Below are positions 17,501-25,218 of a stretch of DNA of 25,218 bases, piece after piece. The notes beneath the pieces were generated by a model that worked only from the letters and a program-made list of their open reading frames with translations, was not told the DNA's origin and made no database searches. The position numbers and the translations under genes were made by a program. Numbering within the stretch: the first letter of the stretch is position 1; every line of letters starts with the position of its first letter. Source of the stretch: Clostridia bacterium (GTDB taxonomy: Bacteria > Bacillota_A > Clostridia > Christensenellales > Aristaeellaceae); NCBI GenBank assembly GCA_017509065.1, contig JAFWQM010000171.1, positions 1-25,218 on the forward strand, in the 5' to 3' direction.

Positions 17501-19135
17501 ATGAAGAAAATCCTGGCTCTGGCGCTTTGCCTGTGCATGGTGCTGGCCGCCGTGCCCGCGCTGGCCGCCGACCTGCTGCCCGCTGGCGACACCTATCCCC
17601 TCAAGACGGACAAAACCATCACCTGGTACTCTCAGGACTGCCTGAATCCCCATGAAAAATATGGAAACTGGACTGAATCCCCCTTCCACACCAACCTGAA
17701 CAAGCTCCTGGGCGTGAACATCGAATGGAGCTTCCCCACCACCGGCGCTGACGGCGGCTCCTTCACCAACACCATGATGGCCGATCCCGGAAGCCTTCCC
17801 AACATCATGAAGGGCTACTTCATGGACACCGCCAACCAGCTGCTGGAAGACGAAGTGATCTGGGATCTGACCGACTACATCCAGGAATACGCTCCCGCTT
17901 ACTATGCCTGGCTGCAGACCAACCCCGCCTATGACCGCGCTATGAAGACCGACGATGGCCGCTACTACGCTTTCGGCTTCTTCCGTGAAGACGGCGGCTG
18001 GAACGACAGCTATCTGGGCCCGGTGGTCCGTCAGGACTGGCTGAAGGAATGCGGCCTGGAAGTGCCCACCACCATCTCCGAGCTGGAAAATGTCATCCGC
18101 GTGTTCAAGGAAAAATACGGCGCGCAGTTCGCCTTCGCCAATGACGGCCGCTTCCGTCAGGCTGGCATCCAGGGTGCATTCGGCGCTTATGCCACCGGCT
18201 ATGTGGCCTCCGACTACGGCTGGTTCGTGAAGGACGGCAAGGTCGGCTTCGGCGCGACCCAGCCCGAATGGCGCGAATACATGAAGTGGATGAACAAGAT
18301 GTGGGCCGAAGGCCTCATCGACCAGGACAGCTTCTCCCTGGACGACACCTCCATCAAGGCCAAGGTTGAAACCGGCAAGTCCGGCGTTGCCTACACCTCC
18401 ATGGGCCAGCTGAACCTGTGGAACAAGGACATGGGCGGCGACTACTGGATCGGCGTGCACTTCCCCAAGGCTGACGACGGCTCCATCAGCAGCCAGTTCG
18501 GCGGCTTCGGCATCGGCACCCACACCACCGTCATCACCAAGACCGCCGATGAAGAAACCATGAAGCTGTGCCTGCAGATGCTGGACTATGCTTACACCCA
18601 GGAAGGCTTCCTGTTCTGGAACTACGGCATCGAAGGCGAAAGCTGGGAGATGAACCCCGAGACCGGCCTGCCCAAGTGGACTCCCCTCGTGGCCGACGAC
18701 CATGACAACGACCCCATGACCAAGTACAACGGCGCTACCTGGGGCAACAGCTGCATCCAGGCCACCAACCTGCTGTACCTGAAGAACAGCCAGACCGCTA
18801 TCGAAGCCAACGACGCCTTCTTCTACACCTTCGGCAAGGACGAATACTTCGCTGACGAAGCCGTGAAGGAAAAGACCCTGGCCGTCACCGGCGGCTGGAA
18901 GTGGCCCGTGGGCATCACCTTCACCACCGACGAAAGCGACAAGCTGGATCTGCTGGGCGGCAACAGCAACCTGAACACCTATGTGGCCGAGAACTACGCC
19001 GCGTTCATCACCGGCTCCAAGGACATTGCGGACGACGCCGCCTGGGAAGCCTATCTGGCCGGTTTCAATTCCCTGAATCTGGACAAGATCCTGGAAATCC
19101 GCCAGGGCGCTCTCGACCGTTACGAAGCCCGTTAA
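17501..19135 (+). CDS. ABC transporter substrate-binding protein, LplA/aldouronate type
   Basis: The 544-residue product is of the large LplA class of family 1 solute-binding proteins, about 100 residues longer than MalE-like ones. It has a signal peptide (MKKILALALCLCMVLAAVPA then LA, cleavage about residue 22) without a lipobox cysteine at the cleavage site. Internal features typical of the class include the TITWYSQDC start of the mature domain and the VVRQDWLKECGLEVPTTISE segment. AAGGAGG precedes ATG 17501; an upstream in-frame extension would cross the promoter. It is followed by LplB- and YtcP-type permeases. Homologues bind uronate-containing or complex oligosaccharides, and GH88 in the same operon supports a uronate-type ligand here. 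Confidence 0.92.
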   Translation: MKKILALALCLCMVLAAVPALAADLLPAGDTYPLKTDKTITWYSQDCLNPHEKYGNWTESPFHTNLNKLLGVNIEWSFPTTGADGGSFTNTMMADPGSLPNIMKGYFMDTANQLLEDEVIWDLTDYIQEYAPAYYAWLQTNPAYDRAMKTDDGRYYAFGFFREDGGWNDSYLGPVVRQDWLKECGLEVPTTISELENVIRVFKEKYGAQFAFANDGRFRQAGIQGAFGAYATGYVASDYGWFVKDGKVGFGATQPEWREYMKWMNKMWAEGLIDQDSFSLDDTSIKAKVETGKSGVAYTSMGQLNLWNKDMGGDYWIGVHFPKADDGSISSQFGGFGIGTHTTVITKTADEETMKLCLQMLDYAYTQEGFLFWNYGIEGESWEMNPETGLPKWTPLVADDHDNDPMTKYNGATWGNSCIQATNLLYLKNSQTAIEANDAFFYTFGKDEYFADEAVKEKTLAVTGGWKWPVGITFTTDESDKLDLLGGNSNLNTYVAENYAAFITGSKDIADDAAWEAYLAGFNSLNLDKILEIRQGALDRYEAR

Positions 19136-19196
19136 CAGCAGCCCATATACCAGTTCACCTGCGCATATGATCGCTGTATCATTCCAAGCGTGAACG

Positions 19197-19231
19197 GCGG
19201 GGGAGGATGCACGAGCATCCTTCCCCGCTTT
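19197..19231 (+). terminator. Strong 14-bp hairpin after the LplA-type gene
   Basis: Positions 19197-19210 pair with 19215-19228 over 14 bp with a single G-T wobble and an ACGA loop; TTT and a T-rich stretch follow. It lies 61 bp after the stop codon and 48 bp before the next start. As in the first importer operon, it probably reduces read-through into, or protects transcript upstream of, the permease genes. Confidence 0.8.
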
Positions 19232-19278
19232 GCTGTTTCCGCAATTACTCATCATCGCAAAAAAGGGGGGCTCCGCGA

Positions 19279-20244
19279 ATGTCTGTAAAGAGCGCCAATC
19301 CCGTGGCGCATTACCGTCATTTGAGCTTCGGCCAGCGCGTCGTGCGGGACTGGAAGCTGAATAAATGGAAGTATCTGCTCATTATCCCGGTGCTGGTGTA
19401 CCTGGCCTTGTTCTGCTACAAGCCCATGTACGGGCTGGTGATCGCGTTCAAGAATTATAAACCCACCCGCGGCATCGAGCGCAGCGCCTGGATGGACCCG
19501 TGGTACGCCTGGTTTGAAAAGTTCTTCACCGACCCATACTTCGGCCGTCTGATCGGCAACACCTTCACCATCTCCATTCTCACCATCGTGTTCGGCTTCC
19601 CGGCCCCCATTCTGCTGGCCCTGCTGCTGAACGAAATCAACCACAACAAATTCAAGCGCACTGTGCAGACGATCACCTACATGCCCTACTTCATCTCCAT
19701 GGTGGTCACATGCGCCCTCATCCGCGTCTACTGCCAGCAGGACGGTTTGCTGTCCGACATTGTGGTATTCTTCGGAGGGCAGCGGCAGAACTGGCTGATG
19801 AACTCCGGCAATTACCGAACAATCTACATTATATCCGAAATATGGCAGACCATCGGGTGGAACTCTATCATCTACCTGGCAGCCCTGTCTGGCATCGACC
19901 AGGAGCAGTACGAAGCCGCCCGCATCGACGGCGCGAACCGCTTCCAGCAGTGCCTGCATATCACCTTGCCCGGCCTGATGCCCACCATCATCATTTTGTT
20001 CATTCTGCGTATGGGCCGCATCCTGAGCGTGGGCTATGAAAAGACGCTGCTGCTGTACAACTCCAACATTTACGACGTGTCCGACATCATTTCCACCTAC
20101 ACTTACCGCCTGTCCTTCGGCGGCGGCACGCCCCAGTATTCCTACTCCACGGCCATCGGCCTGTTCAACACCCTGGTCAACGTCGTGTTCCTGCTGGCCA
20201 CCAACTTCATCAGCAGCAAGGTAAGCGACAGCAGTCTGTTCTAA
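19279..20244 (+). CDS. ABC transporter permease, LplB type
   Basis: The 321-residue membrane protein has about six transmembrane segments and the LplB signature FCYKPMYGLVIAFKNYKPTRGI (in the region 45-66). An EAA loop YEAARIDGANRFQQCLHITL lies at about 211-230. The start at 19279 follows AAAAGGGGGG; the in-frame ATG at 19207 lies within the preceding hairpin and is rejected. It pairs with the YtcP-type permease starting 18 bp after its stop and takes substrate from the LplA-type protein. The ATPase subunit is not encoded nearby. Confidence 0.93.
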   Translation: MSVKSANPVAHYRHLSFGQRVVRDWKLNKWKYLLIIPVLVYLALFCYKPMYGLVIAFKNYKPTRGIERSAWMDPWYAWFEKFFTDPYFGRLIGNTFTISILTIVFGFPAPILLALLLNEINHNKFKRTVQTITYMPYFISMVVTCALIRVYCQQDGLLSDIVVFFGGQRQNWLMNSGNYRTIYIISEIWQTIGWNSIIYLAALSGIDQEQYEAARIDGANRFQQCLHITLPGLMPTIIILFILRMGRILSVGYEKTLLLYNSNIYDVSDIISTYTYRLSFGGGTPQYSYSTAIGLFNTLVNVVFLLATNFISSKVSDSSLF

Positions 20245-20262
20245 GAAAGGAGGAAGCGCGAT

Positions 20263-21177
20263 ATGTCCACCGTTGCGAAACATATCCCGGAAACCAACAA
20301 AATCAAGAAGACAACCGGCAGCAAGATCTTCGACGTGTGCAATATCATTTTCATGATCCTGCTGTGCTTTGTGACTCTGTATCCCATGTGGTACGTGCTG
20401 TGCGCCTCCTTCACGGAGAACAGCTATCTGGTGGCTCATCCCGGCGCGATCTTCTGGCCCCACGGCTTCACGGCGGGCTCCTACGGCCTGGCCTTTTCCC
20501 ATCCCCTGCTGCTGAGCGGCTATAAGAACATCCTGATCGTGCTGCTGGTGTCCCTGCCGATCAACATCATCCTGACGCTGTTCTGCGGCTACGTGACCGC
20601 GTCCAAGAACCTGTTGTTCAAACCCATTATTCAATTTTTTATCATGTTCACCATGTTCTTCTCCGGTGGCATGATCCCCGCCTACCTGAACGTGCGCGAA
20701 CTTGGGCTGTACAATTCCCTCTGGGCTCTGATCCTGCCCGGCGCTATGAGTGTGTACAACGCCATCATCTGCCGCACCGCCATTCAGGCGGTGCCAGAGA
20801 GCCTGACGGAATCGGCATATCTGGACGGCGCGAACGACATAGTGGTGGTGTTCCGCATTATCCTGCCGCTGATCATGCCCACCATCGCCGTGCTGCTGCT
20901 GTACTACGGCGTGGGCCACTGGAACGCCTGGTTCAACGCTTCCCTGTATCTGGCCGATAACGAGAAGCTGCCCATCCAGAACGTGATGCGCTCCATCCTG
21001 ATCGCCAACTCCAACGTGCTCAACTCCGCCGGTTCCGACAACGACATGGTGAACCAGTACGCGGAAGCCATCAAGTATTCCACCATCATCCTCACCACCG
21101 TGCCCGTGCTGTGCATCTACCCCTTCCTCCAGAAGTACTTCGTGAAGGGCGTCATGGTCGGCGCGGTGAAGGGGTGA
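20263..21177 (+). CDS. ABC transporter permease, YtcP/LplC type
   Basis: The 304-residue protein has about six membrane segments and features of YtcP/LplC permeases. These include LYPMWYVLCASFTE in the first membrane region, MFFSGGMIPAYLNVRELGLYN (in the region 131-151), and an EAA-like loop ESAYLDGANDIVVVFRIILP (183-202) with Ser replacing the second residue. The C-terminus FVKGVMVGAVKG is also characteristic. AAAGGAGG precedes the ATG. It is the second permease of the LplA-type importer, and a palindromic heptamer repeat separates it from the GH88 gene. Confidence 0.93.
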   Translation: MSTVAKHIPETNKIKKTTGSKIFDVCNIIFMILLCFVTLYPMWYVLCASFTENSYLVAHPGAIFWPHGFTAGSYGLAFSHPLLLSGYKNILIVLLVSLPINIILTLFCGYVTASKNLLFKPIIQFFIMFTMFFSGGMIPAYLNVRELGLYNSLWALILPGAMSVYNAIICRTAIQAVPESLTESAYLDGANDIVVVFRIILPLIMPTIAVLLLYYGVGHWNAWFNASLYLADNEKLPIQNVMRSILIANSNVLNSAGSDNDMVNQYAEAIKYSTIILTTVPVLCIYPFLQKYFVKGVMVGAVKG

Positions 21178-21182
21178 TTTAA

Positions 21183-21275
21183 GGGAATAGGGATTAGGGA
21201 ATAGGGATTAGGCAGTAGGTGTATTTTCGTGGGTGAATAATACACCTGTCCCTATTGCTTAATCCCTATTGCCTA
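21183..21275. repeat. Inverted arrays of GGGAATA/GGGATTA-type heptamers forming a cruciform
   Basis: Five near-identical heptamers run in tandem at 21183-21217 (GGGAATA, GGGATTA, GGGAATA, GGGATTA, GGCAGTA). Their reverse complements recur at about 21246-21275, with variants of CCCTATT and TAATCCC. GGTGTATT and AATACACC pair near the tip around a short loop. The result is an imperfect stem of about 35-40 bp with one extra heptamer on the left arm. It lies inside the operon between the YtcP-type permease and GH88 genes and would be transcribed as a long hairpin. Confidence 0.85.
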
Positions 21276-21298
21276 AAACAGAAAGGAGTGATGCTGGC

Positions 21299-22447
21299 TT
21301 GCCGAATTTTGATATTGTATCCGCTTTTACGGATAAGGCGTGGCTTGAGGAAATGTCCGCGAAACTCAACAGGAAGATGCGCTTAGCCGTTGGCAAAGCC
21401 CGGGAAGTGGACTACATGCCCTACTCCACGGAAAACGGCCAGTGGAAAAAGATGGACATCGGCTGGTGGACCAACGGCTTCTGGCCCGCCAATATGTGGC
21501 AGATGTACCGCATGACCGGGGATAGCCTGTACCGGGAGGAAGCACTGCGGACGGAAATCATGCTGGACGAGGCGATCAGGGACTTCAAAAACCTAAGCCA
21601 CGACGTGGGCTTTATGTGGCTCATTCATTCCGGGGTACGCTATGCCTTGGAAAAGAATCAGGACAGCTATGACCGGGTGCTGTACGCCGCCGATATGCTG
21701 GCCGCCCGGTTCAATCCCAACGGCTTTATCCGGGCCTGGAACGGCGCAGGCCGGGAGGGCTGGGCCATCGTGGACTGTATGATGAACCTGCCGCTGCTCT
21801 ACTGGGCAACGGAGGAGACCGGCGACCCGCGCTTCCGCCTCATCGCCATGCGCCATGCGGATACCACCATGGAGCACTTCGTCCGCCCGGATGGCTCCTG
21901 CAACCACATCGTGATCTTCGACCCGGAGACCGGCGCGTTCCTGGACAATCCCGGCGGGCAGGGCTATGCATCCGGCTCCTCCTGGAGCCGGGGCCAGAGC
22001 TGGGCGCTTTACGGTTTCACGCTGTCTTACCTGCACACCGGCAAACAGGCATACCTGGATACTGCCAAACGCGTCGCCAACTATTTCATCAGCCAGATCA
22101 CCGACGACTGGATGCCGCGCTGTGATTTCCGCCAGCCCGCTGAACCTGCTGTCAAGGACAACGCGGCGGGCAACATTGCCGCCTGCGGGCTGCTGGAATT
22201 GGCGCGGGCACTGCCGGAGCTGGAAGGGAAATTCTACTTTGACGCCGCCCTCCGCATTCTGAAAGCCCAGGAGCAGGACGCCGCCAACTGGGAGCTGAAC
22301 GACCCGGCGATCTTTACCAAGTGCACCTCCGCCTGGCATGACCTGCCTGGCCGCCACATCACCATGACCTACGGCGATTATTATTTCATCGAGGCCGTGA
22401 ACAAGCTGCGCGGCGACGGACTGCTGTTCTGGTATCCGAACCGCTGA
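21299..22447 (+). CDS. GH88 unsaturated glucuronyl hydrolase
   Basis: The 382-residue protein matches glycoside hydrolase family 88, cytoplasmic enzymes that hydrate and so release the 4,5-unsaturated uronic acid left by polysaccharide lyases. It has WWTNGFWPANMWQMYRMTGD (56-75), SHDVGFMW with the likely catalytic Asp102, AIVDCMMNLPLLYWA with Asp159, and QGYASGSSWSRGQSWALYGF. The spacing of the two aspartates is like that in characterised members. I chose a TTG start at 21299 because AAAGGAG lies 10 bp upstream. An earlier in-frame TTG at 21269 lies inside the palindromic repeat and has no ribosome binding site. There is no signal peptide. It is followed 16 bp later by the GH2 gene. Confidence 0.9.
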   Translation: MPNFDIVSAFTDKAWLEEMSAKLNRKMRLAVGKAREVDYMPYSTENGQWKKMDIGWWTNGFWPANMWQMYRMTGDSLYREEALRTEIMLDEAIRDFKNLSHDVGFMWLIHSGVRYALEKNQDSYDRVLYAADMLAARFNPNGFIRAWNGAGREGWAIVDCMMNLPLLYWATEETGDPRFRLIAMRHADTTMEHFVRPDGSCNHIVIFDPETGAFLDNPGGQGYASGSSWSRGQSWALYGFTLSYLHTGKQAYLDTAKRVANYFISQITDDWMPRCDFRQPAEPAVKDNAAGNIAACGLLELARALPELEGKFYFDAALRILKAQEQDAANWELNDPAIFTKCTSAWHDLPGRHITMTYGDYYFIEAVNKLRGDGLLFWYPNR

Positions 22448-22463
22448 TGAAAGGAGTGCATTC

Positions 22464-24689
22464 ATGCGTACCATCATTTCATTGAATCATAAATGGGTGT
22501 TCCGCAAGGGCGTTTCCACCCCGCCCACCTCGCTCCCCCGGGACTGGGACTTTGTGAACCTGCCCCACACCTGGAACGGCATCGACGGCCAGGACGGCGG
22601 CGCGGATTTCTGGCGCGGCACGGCCTGCTATGTGAAGGAGCTGGCCAAGGCCGAGCTTCCCTTGGGAGAACGCTATCTGCTGGACTTCCCGGCGGTGAAC
22701 GCCTCCGCTGACGTGTATGTGAACGGCAAACATCTTTGCCACCATGACGGCGGCTACAGCGATTTCAAGGTGGACATTACCGATGCCCTCCAGGAACAAA
22801 ACCTGATTTGCGTCCTGGCCGATAACAGCGACAACGACCGGGTGTATCCCCAGCGGGCGGACTTCACCTTCTACGGCGGCCTGTACCGGGGCGTGTACCT
22901 TATCGCTGTGCCAGCCGTCCACATCGACACGGAAACCGACGGCTTCCCCGGCCTGCATGTGACCCCAGAACTGGACGGGGAAAAAGCCATCGTGAAAATC
23001 AAAACCAAAGTGGTGAACAGGGACACTGCCCTGACGCTGCGCTATACCATTCTGGATGCGGAAGGGCAACTTGTGGCGGAAACCGAAACAAAAGAAACGG
23101 AAGCTGCACTGATTCTGAATCCTGTTCACCGCTGGCACGGTAAAAAAGACCCTTATCTCTATACCGCGAAGGTGACGCTGCTGAAAGACGGAGAGGAACT
23201 GGACAGCGTATCTGCCCGCTTCGGCTGCCGGGAATACAGCATCGACCCGGAGAAGGGCTTCATCCTGAACGGGGAAGCCTACCCCCTCCGCGGCGTGTGC
23301 CGCCACCAGGATCGGCCCAATATCGGCAACGCCCTGCTGCCCTGCCATCACGAGGAGGACATTGCCCTGATTCTGGAAGTCGGGGCCAACACCATCCGCC
23401 TGGCTCACTACCAGCAAGCCCAGTACATGTACGACCTGTGCGACGAAAAGGGCCTGGTGATATGGGCAGAAATCCCCTACATCTCCGCGCATATGCCGAA
23501 CGGAAGGGAAAACACGATCTCCCAGATGCGGGAGCTGATCACCCAGAACTACAATCATGCTTCCATCGTGGTCTGGGGCCTGTCAAACGAAATCACCATG
23601 ATGACGCCTACGGATGAGGATATGCTGGAAAATCACCGCATCCTCAATGACATGGCGCATCAGTTGGACGCTACCCGGCCCACGGTGATGGCCTGCGTGT
23701 CCATGTGCAGCATCGACGACCCCATCGTGCGCATTCCCGACGTGATCAGCTACAACCTGTACTTCGGCTGGTATGGCGGCAAGCCGGAAATGACCGGCCC
23801 CTGGATGGACGAATTCCACAGAAAGTATCCTGAAACGCCCATCGGCATTAGCGAGTACGGCGCGGAAGCGCTCGGCTGGCAGACGGGCAGGCCCCACCAG
23901 GGTGATTACAGCGAGCAATACCAGGCCTACTACCACGAGGAGCACATCAAACAGCTCTATTCCCGCCCCTACGTCTGGGCAACCCACGTGTGGAACATGT
24001 TCGACTTTGCCGCCGACGCCCGCAACGAGGGCGGTGAAAACGGCATGAACCACAAAGGCTTGGTGACCTTTGACCGCAAGTATAAGAAGGACGCTTTCTA
24101 CGCTTACAAAGCCTGGCTCAGCGACGAGCCCTTCGTGCATATCTGCGCCAAGCGGTACGTGGACAGGACGGAAAATCCGTCCCGCGTTACTGTGTATTCC
24201 AATCAGCCCGAAGTGGAGCTGTTCGTCAACGGCGTCAGTTTGGGGAAGAAAACCGCGGATGACCATTTCTTCCGCTTCGACGCGCCAAACGAGGGAGAAA
24301 CGGAGCTTGTCGCCGTGGCCGGGGGCTGCCGGGACGAAGCCTGCTTCCGCCATGTGGACACGCCGAACCCTTCCTATATATTTAAGGAAGAAGGAGCTGT
24401 GCTGTCCTGGCAGGAGATCAACGAGATCGAAGGCTTCTATTCCCTGAACGATACCCTGGGCGATATCGGCAAGAGCGAAGCAGGACAGGCGCTGCTGGAC
24501 AGCGAGGTGCTGCCGAAAATCCCTGAGCGAAAAGGCCCCCTGGGAGATGACAAGGAAAGCGATACTATGAAGAAGATTCGCCTGAGCTTCACCGTGGTGC
24601 GCCTCATCCGCCTGAGCCGCGCGCCCTTCACCAAGGAAGAACTGCTGGACTTGAACGCTAAGCTGAACACGATTCCGAAGGAAGAATAA
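22464..24689 (+). CDS. GH2-family glycosidase (beta-galactosidase/glucuronidase type)
   Basis: The 741-residue protein has the GH2 domain order: a sugar-binding jelly roll (about 1-155), an immunoglobulin-like domain (about 160-265), then a TIM barrel (about 265-560). The barrel starts with GFILNGEAYPLRGVCRHQD. It holds the acid/base Glu376 in WGLSNEI and the nucleophile Glu464 in GISEYGAEAL. WNMFDFAADARNEGGENG and KGLVTFDRKYKKDAFY resemble beta-galactosidases more than glucuronidases. The last 100 or so residues carry a second beta domain and an Arg/Lys-rich tail of uncertain role. No signal peptide is present. AAAGGAG precedes the ATG. It ends the visible LplA-GH88 operon and probably trims imported oligosaccharides together with GH88. 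Confidence 0.91.
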   Translation: MRTIISLNHKWVFRKGVSTPPTSLPRDWDFVNLPHTWNGIDGQDGGADFWRGTACYVKELAKAELPLGERYLLDFPAVNASADVYVNGKHLCHHDGGYSDFKVDITDALQEQNLICVLADNSDNDRVYPQRADFTFYGGLYRGVYLIAVPAVHIDTETDGFPGLHVTPELDGEKAIVKIKTKVVNRDTALTLRYTILDAEGQLVAETETKETEAALILNPVHRWHGKKDPYLYTAKVTLLKDGEELDSVSARFGCREYSIDPEKGFILNGEAYPLRGVCRHQDRPNIGNALLPCHHEEDIALILEVGANTIRLAHYQQAQYMYDLCDEKGLVIWAEIPYISAHMPNGRENTISQMRELITQNYNHASIVVWGLSNEITMMTPTDEDMLENHRILNDMAHQLDATRPTVMACVSMCSIDDPIVRIPDVISYNLYFGWYGGKPEMTGPWMDEFHRKYPETPIGISEYGAEALGWQTGRPHQGDYSEQYQAYYHEEHIKQLYSRPYVWATHVWNMFDFAADARNEGGENGMNHKGLVTFDRKYKKDAFYAYKAWLSDEPFVHICAKRYVDRTENPSRVTVYSNQPEVELFVNGVSLGKKTADDHFFRFDAPNEGETELVAVAGGCRDEACFRHVDTPNPSYIFKEEGAVLSWQEINEIEGFYSLNDTLGDIGKSEAGQALLDSEVLPKIPERKGPLGDDKESDTMKKIRLSFTVVRLIRLSRAPFTKEELLDLNAKLNTIPKEE

Positions 24690-24690
24690 G

Positions 24691-24879
24691 CTGACCGATT
24701 GCGTAAACGGCGATCAGCCAAAGGATCACTTTGCCTTCCTGTTCGATTTGCGGCATGATCCCTGGAAAACGAATAATCTGGCATTCCTGCCCGCCTTTGT
24801 ACTGCTGATAACGGAATACAGGAGAAAACTGATTCAATTCCGGGACGAATGGGAGGAACGAAATCATCCCCGGGAATGA
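24691..24879 (+). pseudogene. C-terminal relic of a sulfatase gene
   Basis: Starting just after the GH2 stop codon, in a different frame, 62 codons run to a TGA at 24877-24879. The frame gives FAFLFDLRHDPWKTNNLAF followed by a helix ending KLIQFRDEWEERNHPRE. This is the usual C-terminus of type I sulfatases (the L-x-DL-x-x-DP-x-x-x-NNLA pattern). The catalytic N-terminal domain and any start codon are absent, so this is a deletion remnant. Its location after GH88 and GH2 suggests that the operon once handled a sulfated, uronate-containing saccharide. Assignment is by motif recognition only. Confidence 0.65.
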
Positions 24880-24980
24880 CGCCTGAAATCCTGAAAATCG
24901 CATAAAAAAGGGTTTTCTGGCGGTAAGAGTCCCGAGTGGCAACAATTAAGTCAACAAGATTCCATCATCCCGAAAATGAA

Positions 24981-25018
24981 GGCTAACTGAGTCTGTGTAG
25001 ATCAGTTAGCCCTATTTG
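24981..25018 (+). terminator. Terminator-like hairpin after the LplA-GH88-GH2 operon
   Basis: GGCTAACTGA (24981-24990) pairs perfectly with TCAGTTAGCC (25002-25011) around an 11-nt loop, followed by CTATTTG. It lies about 100 bp after the sulfatase relic and is the first clear terminator candidate after the GH2 gene. Its T tract is short. I see no gene in 24880-25076. Confidence 0.7.
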
Positions 25019-25076
25019 TATGTGGTATAAAAATACTTAAGGACATAATCAGTCCTGTGTTTTATAGCATGTTTAT

Positions 25077-25218
25077 TGTTATTGCTCGCCCAACTAAATC
25101 ATGAATTATCTGCGGGCGATAAATCGATCCATCCTGCGTCACTCAACCTTGAAATATCCTTCGGCCCTGGGCTGCCGCCCGGCCTCCGCTAAAAACAATC
25201 CACCGGATTGTTTTTCGA
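25077..25218. repeat. Half of a palindromic MITE-like dispersed repeat (right window end)
   Basis: It begins with TGTTATTGCTCGCCCAA (25077-25093), the exact reverse complement of 125-141, and ends with the 44-bp sequence 25175-25218 identical to 1-44, including the 11-bp hairpin. It is the counterpart of the repeat at the left end. Overlaying the shared 44 bp yields one element of about 240 bp. Confidence 0.75.

Noticed and set aside
17423..19255. Long minus-strand open frame opposite the LplA-type gene
   Set aside because: It covers the promoter, signal peptide and binding-protein gene on the other strand, is low-complexity and Gly/Val/His-rich, and has no family signature.
19252..20919. 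Long minus-strand open frame opposite the LplB and YtcP permease genes
   Set aside because: It is rich in Gln, His and Asp from reversed membrane-protein codons and shows no domain; the permease signatures are unambiguous on the plus strand.
21183..21275. Heptamer arrays as a CRISPR array
   Set aside because: The units are contiguous 7-mers without spacers, arranged as one inverted pair, and no cas genes are present.

Overview
The window reads as a chromosomal carbohydrate-utilisation region of a GC-rich Clostridia-like Bacillota, probably a gut or rumen species. The reasons are strong AGGAGG-type ribosome binding sites, a textbook TTGACA-17-TATAAT promoter, MKK-type signal peptides on solute-binding proteins, LplA/LplB/YtcP-type importer subunits, a DUF4003 protein and intracellular glycosidases. 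The lineage is inferred from protein style only; there is no rRNA or other marker gene. No tRNA, CRISPR or phage gene was seen.

Block 1 (191-11519, plus strand) starts with a LacI-family regulator with its own terminator. A solute-binding protein gene follows, from a perfect promoter with an inverted repeat just downstream of it. After a terminator hairpin and a highly structured intergenic region come two MalF/MalG-type permeases, four consecutive alpha/beta-hydrolase (esterase) genes and an MFS transporter. None of the esterases has a signal peptide, so the block looks like a system that imports acylated oligosaccharides or glycosides and removes the acyl groups inside the cell. One esterase-family protein has alanine at the catalytic serine position, and another carries an extra degenerate hydrolase half.

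Block 2 (11520-15265, plus strand) begins with the decayed left end of an IS3-family insertion sequence. A DUF4003 protein, a cytoplasmic GH30 glycosidase and a fifth esterase (BD-FAE-like) follow. Facing it on the minus strand (15299-17148) are an AraC-family regulator and a xylose-isomerase-like TIM-barrel protein.

Block 3 (17334-24879, plus strand) is divergent from the AraC gene. Its promoter has two TTTTGCAAT direct repeats exactly 21 bp apart next to the -35 region, a classic AraC-type activator arrangement. It encodes an LplA-type solute-binding protein, LplB and YtcP permeases, a GH88 unsaturated glucuronyl hydrolase and a GH2 beta-galactosidase/glucuronidase-type enzyme, and it ends in a 62-codon relic of a sulfatase C-terminus. 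Together these suggest uptake and cytoplasmic cleavage of lyase-generated, uronate-containing, possibly once-sulfated oligosaccharides.

Neither importer has an ATPase gene here, so a shared MsmX-type ATPase encoded elsewhere is expected. The two window ends share an identical 44-bp sequence centred on a hairpin and carry matching inverted arms. Each end is therefore half of a roughly 240-bp palindromic, MITE-like repeat, which probably marks where an assembly broke or was circularised.
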